Source: Rhodobacteraceae bacterium LNNU 3342 (lineage in GTDB: Bacteria > Pseudomonadota > Alphaproteobacteria > Rhodobacterales > Rhodobacteraceae). From it: 64,000 nt of DNA. The stretch covers positions 558,001 to 622,000 of the forward strand of contig VUAW01000001.1 in the NCBI GenBank assembly GCA_008711135.1. The letters are read 5' to 3'. Positions within the stretch are counted from its first letter, which is position 1, and the number at the start of each line of letters is the position of its first letter. Below are positions 63,778 to 64,000 of this stretch, piece after piece. The translations under genes were made by a program, and so were the position numbers. Under the pieces are notes generated by a model, which had not been told where the DNA came from, did no database searches, and was given only the letters and a program-made list of their open reading frames with translations.

Positions 63778-64000
63778 CTATGAAGCCTCGAGTATTTTCG
63801 CCGTCACGGTGTAGAAGCGAGTTGTCTCGGGCATGTTGGGCAGCCGGATCTTTTTCGCGAGATGTTGGCCATCTGCTGCCATCAAGATTCCACGCGCCTT
63901 CAGAACCCGCGCCACAAACCTCGCATCCAATCCCCGGCAGACTTCGGCCCTCCAAACTTCTGGAAGAATATACCAGATGGCATTCCCTTCCTTGTCAGTT
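63778..64000 (-). CDS. 3' end of a DUF927-like primase/helicase gene (partial)
   Basis: Seventy-three codons ending at the TAG 63780-63778 run off the right edge on the minus strand. The peptide contains WYILPEVWRAEVCRGLDARFVARVLKARGIL and IRLPNMPETTRFYTVTAKIL, which resembles the C-terminus of DUF927-domain proteins, large plasmid/phage-type primase-helicases found on genomic islands. The start lies outside. Identification rests on the tail only. Confidence 0.6.
   Translation of the reverse strand, partial: TDKEGNAIWYILPEVWRAEVCRGLDARFVARVLKARGILMAADGQHLAKKIRLPNMPETTRFYTVTAKILEAS

Noticed and set aside
1-64000. CRISPR arrays, toxin-antitoxin pairs or a defence island
   Set aside because: No regularly spaced repeats and no genes of these types are present in the window.

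Overview
The window is a contiguous piece of a GC-rich alphaproteobacterial chromosome, most likely from the family Rhodobacteraceae (Paracoccaceae). The family call rests on gene content and order (miaB-phoH-ybeY-corC-lnt-metK; aroA-cmk-rpsA-ihfB-lapA-trpF-trpB; irr next to fabA-fabB-fabI), on a SAM/SAH-type riboswitch leader in front of metK (an element known from Rhodobacterales), and on a fused sulfate adenylyltransferase/APS kinase. I cannot name the genus. Gene density is high, many neighbours overlap by 4 to 20 bases, and nearly everything up to about 62.5 kb reads as stable, vertically inherited chromosome.

Layout. 0-5.5 kb: proC, a tRNA-binding protein, a YbjN-like protein, ubiK, then lgt, a MidA-like methyltransferase and pgeF, and a convergent Lrp/AsnC regulator. 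5.6-13.5 kb: trxB, sat-cysC, a heat-shock hsp20-DUF1150 pair with a sigma-32-like promoter, purE-purK, a secreted lipase-like protein, an ABM-domain protein, pth and a DUF2237 protein. 13.5-27.4 kb is almost all minus strand: tryptophan synthesis, ihfB, ribosomal protein S1, cmk-aroA, trmB, riboswitch-led metK, and the lnt/corC/ybeY/phoH/miaB set. 27.5-33.8 kb: a family-specific glycosyltransferase-like gene, then the complete ectoine/5-hydroxyectoine operon ectA-ectB-ectC-ask-ectD facing a MarR regulator. Two palindromic candidate operators lie between ectA and that regulator. 33.8-43.6 kb: irr, fabA-fabB-fabI, glutamate dehydrogenase, a TetR regulator, a tiny lipoprotein, hom-glpX-recJ. 43.6-43.9 kb: two near-identical tRNA-Glu genes. 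44.1-46.6 kb: a three-gene membrane glycosylation cassette (GT2, LAB_N, GT39). 46.7-50.9 kb: a Mla/MCE lipid transport operon (permease, ATPase, long MCE protein, auxiliary lipoprotein).

50.9-62.5 kb is a minus-strand exopolysaccharide locus. manC, gmd and fcl would make GDP-mannose and GDP-L-fucose. It continues with a WcaI-like glycosyltransferase, a polymerase-like membrane protein, one 779-residue protein joining a Wzx-like flippase to a GT4 glycosyltransferase, another GT4, a WcaF-like acetyltransferase and a Tat-exported SGNH hydrolase. Together they look like a colanic-acid-like, fucose-containing polymer pathway, although no initiating phosphoglycosyl transferase or Wza/Wzc-type export gene is inside the window.

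The right end changes character. After tRNA-Ser(GCT) there are about 900 bases with no intact gene, an IS256-family transposase scrap, a run of 15 C, and the 3' end of a DUF927-like primase/helicase gene running off the edge. This looks like the start of a decayed or still present genomic island next to a tRNA. The best candidates for follow-up are the flippase-glycosyltransferase fusion, the paired ectoine operators, the metK riboswitch and this tRNA-linked island edge. I did not find CRISPR arrays, complete insertion sequences or an obviously new defence system.
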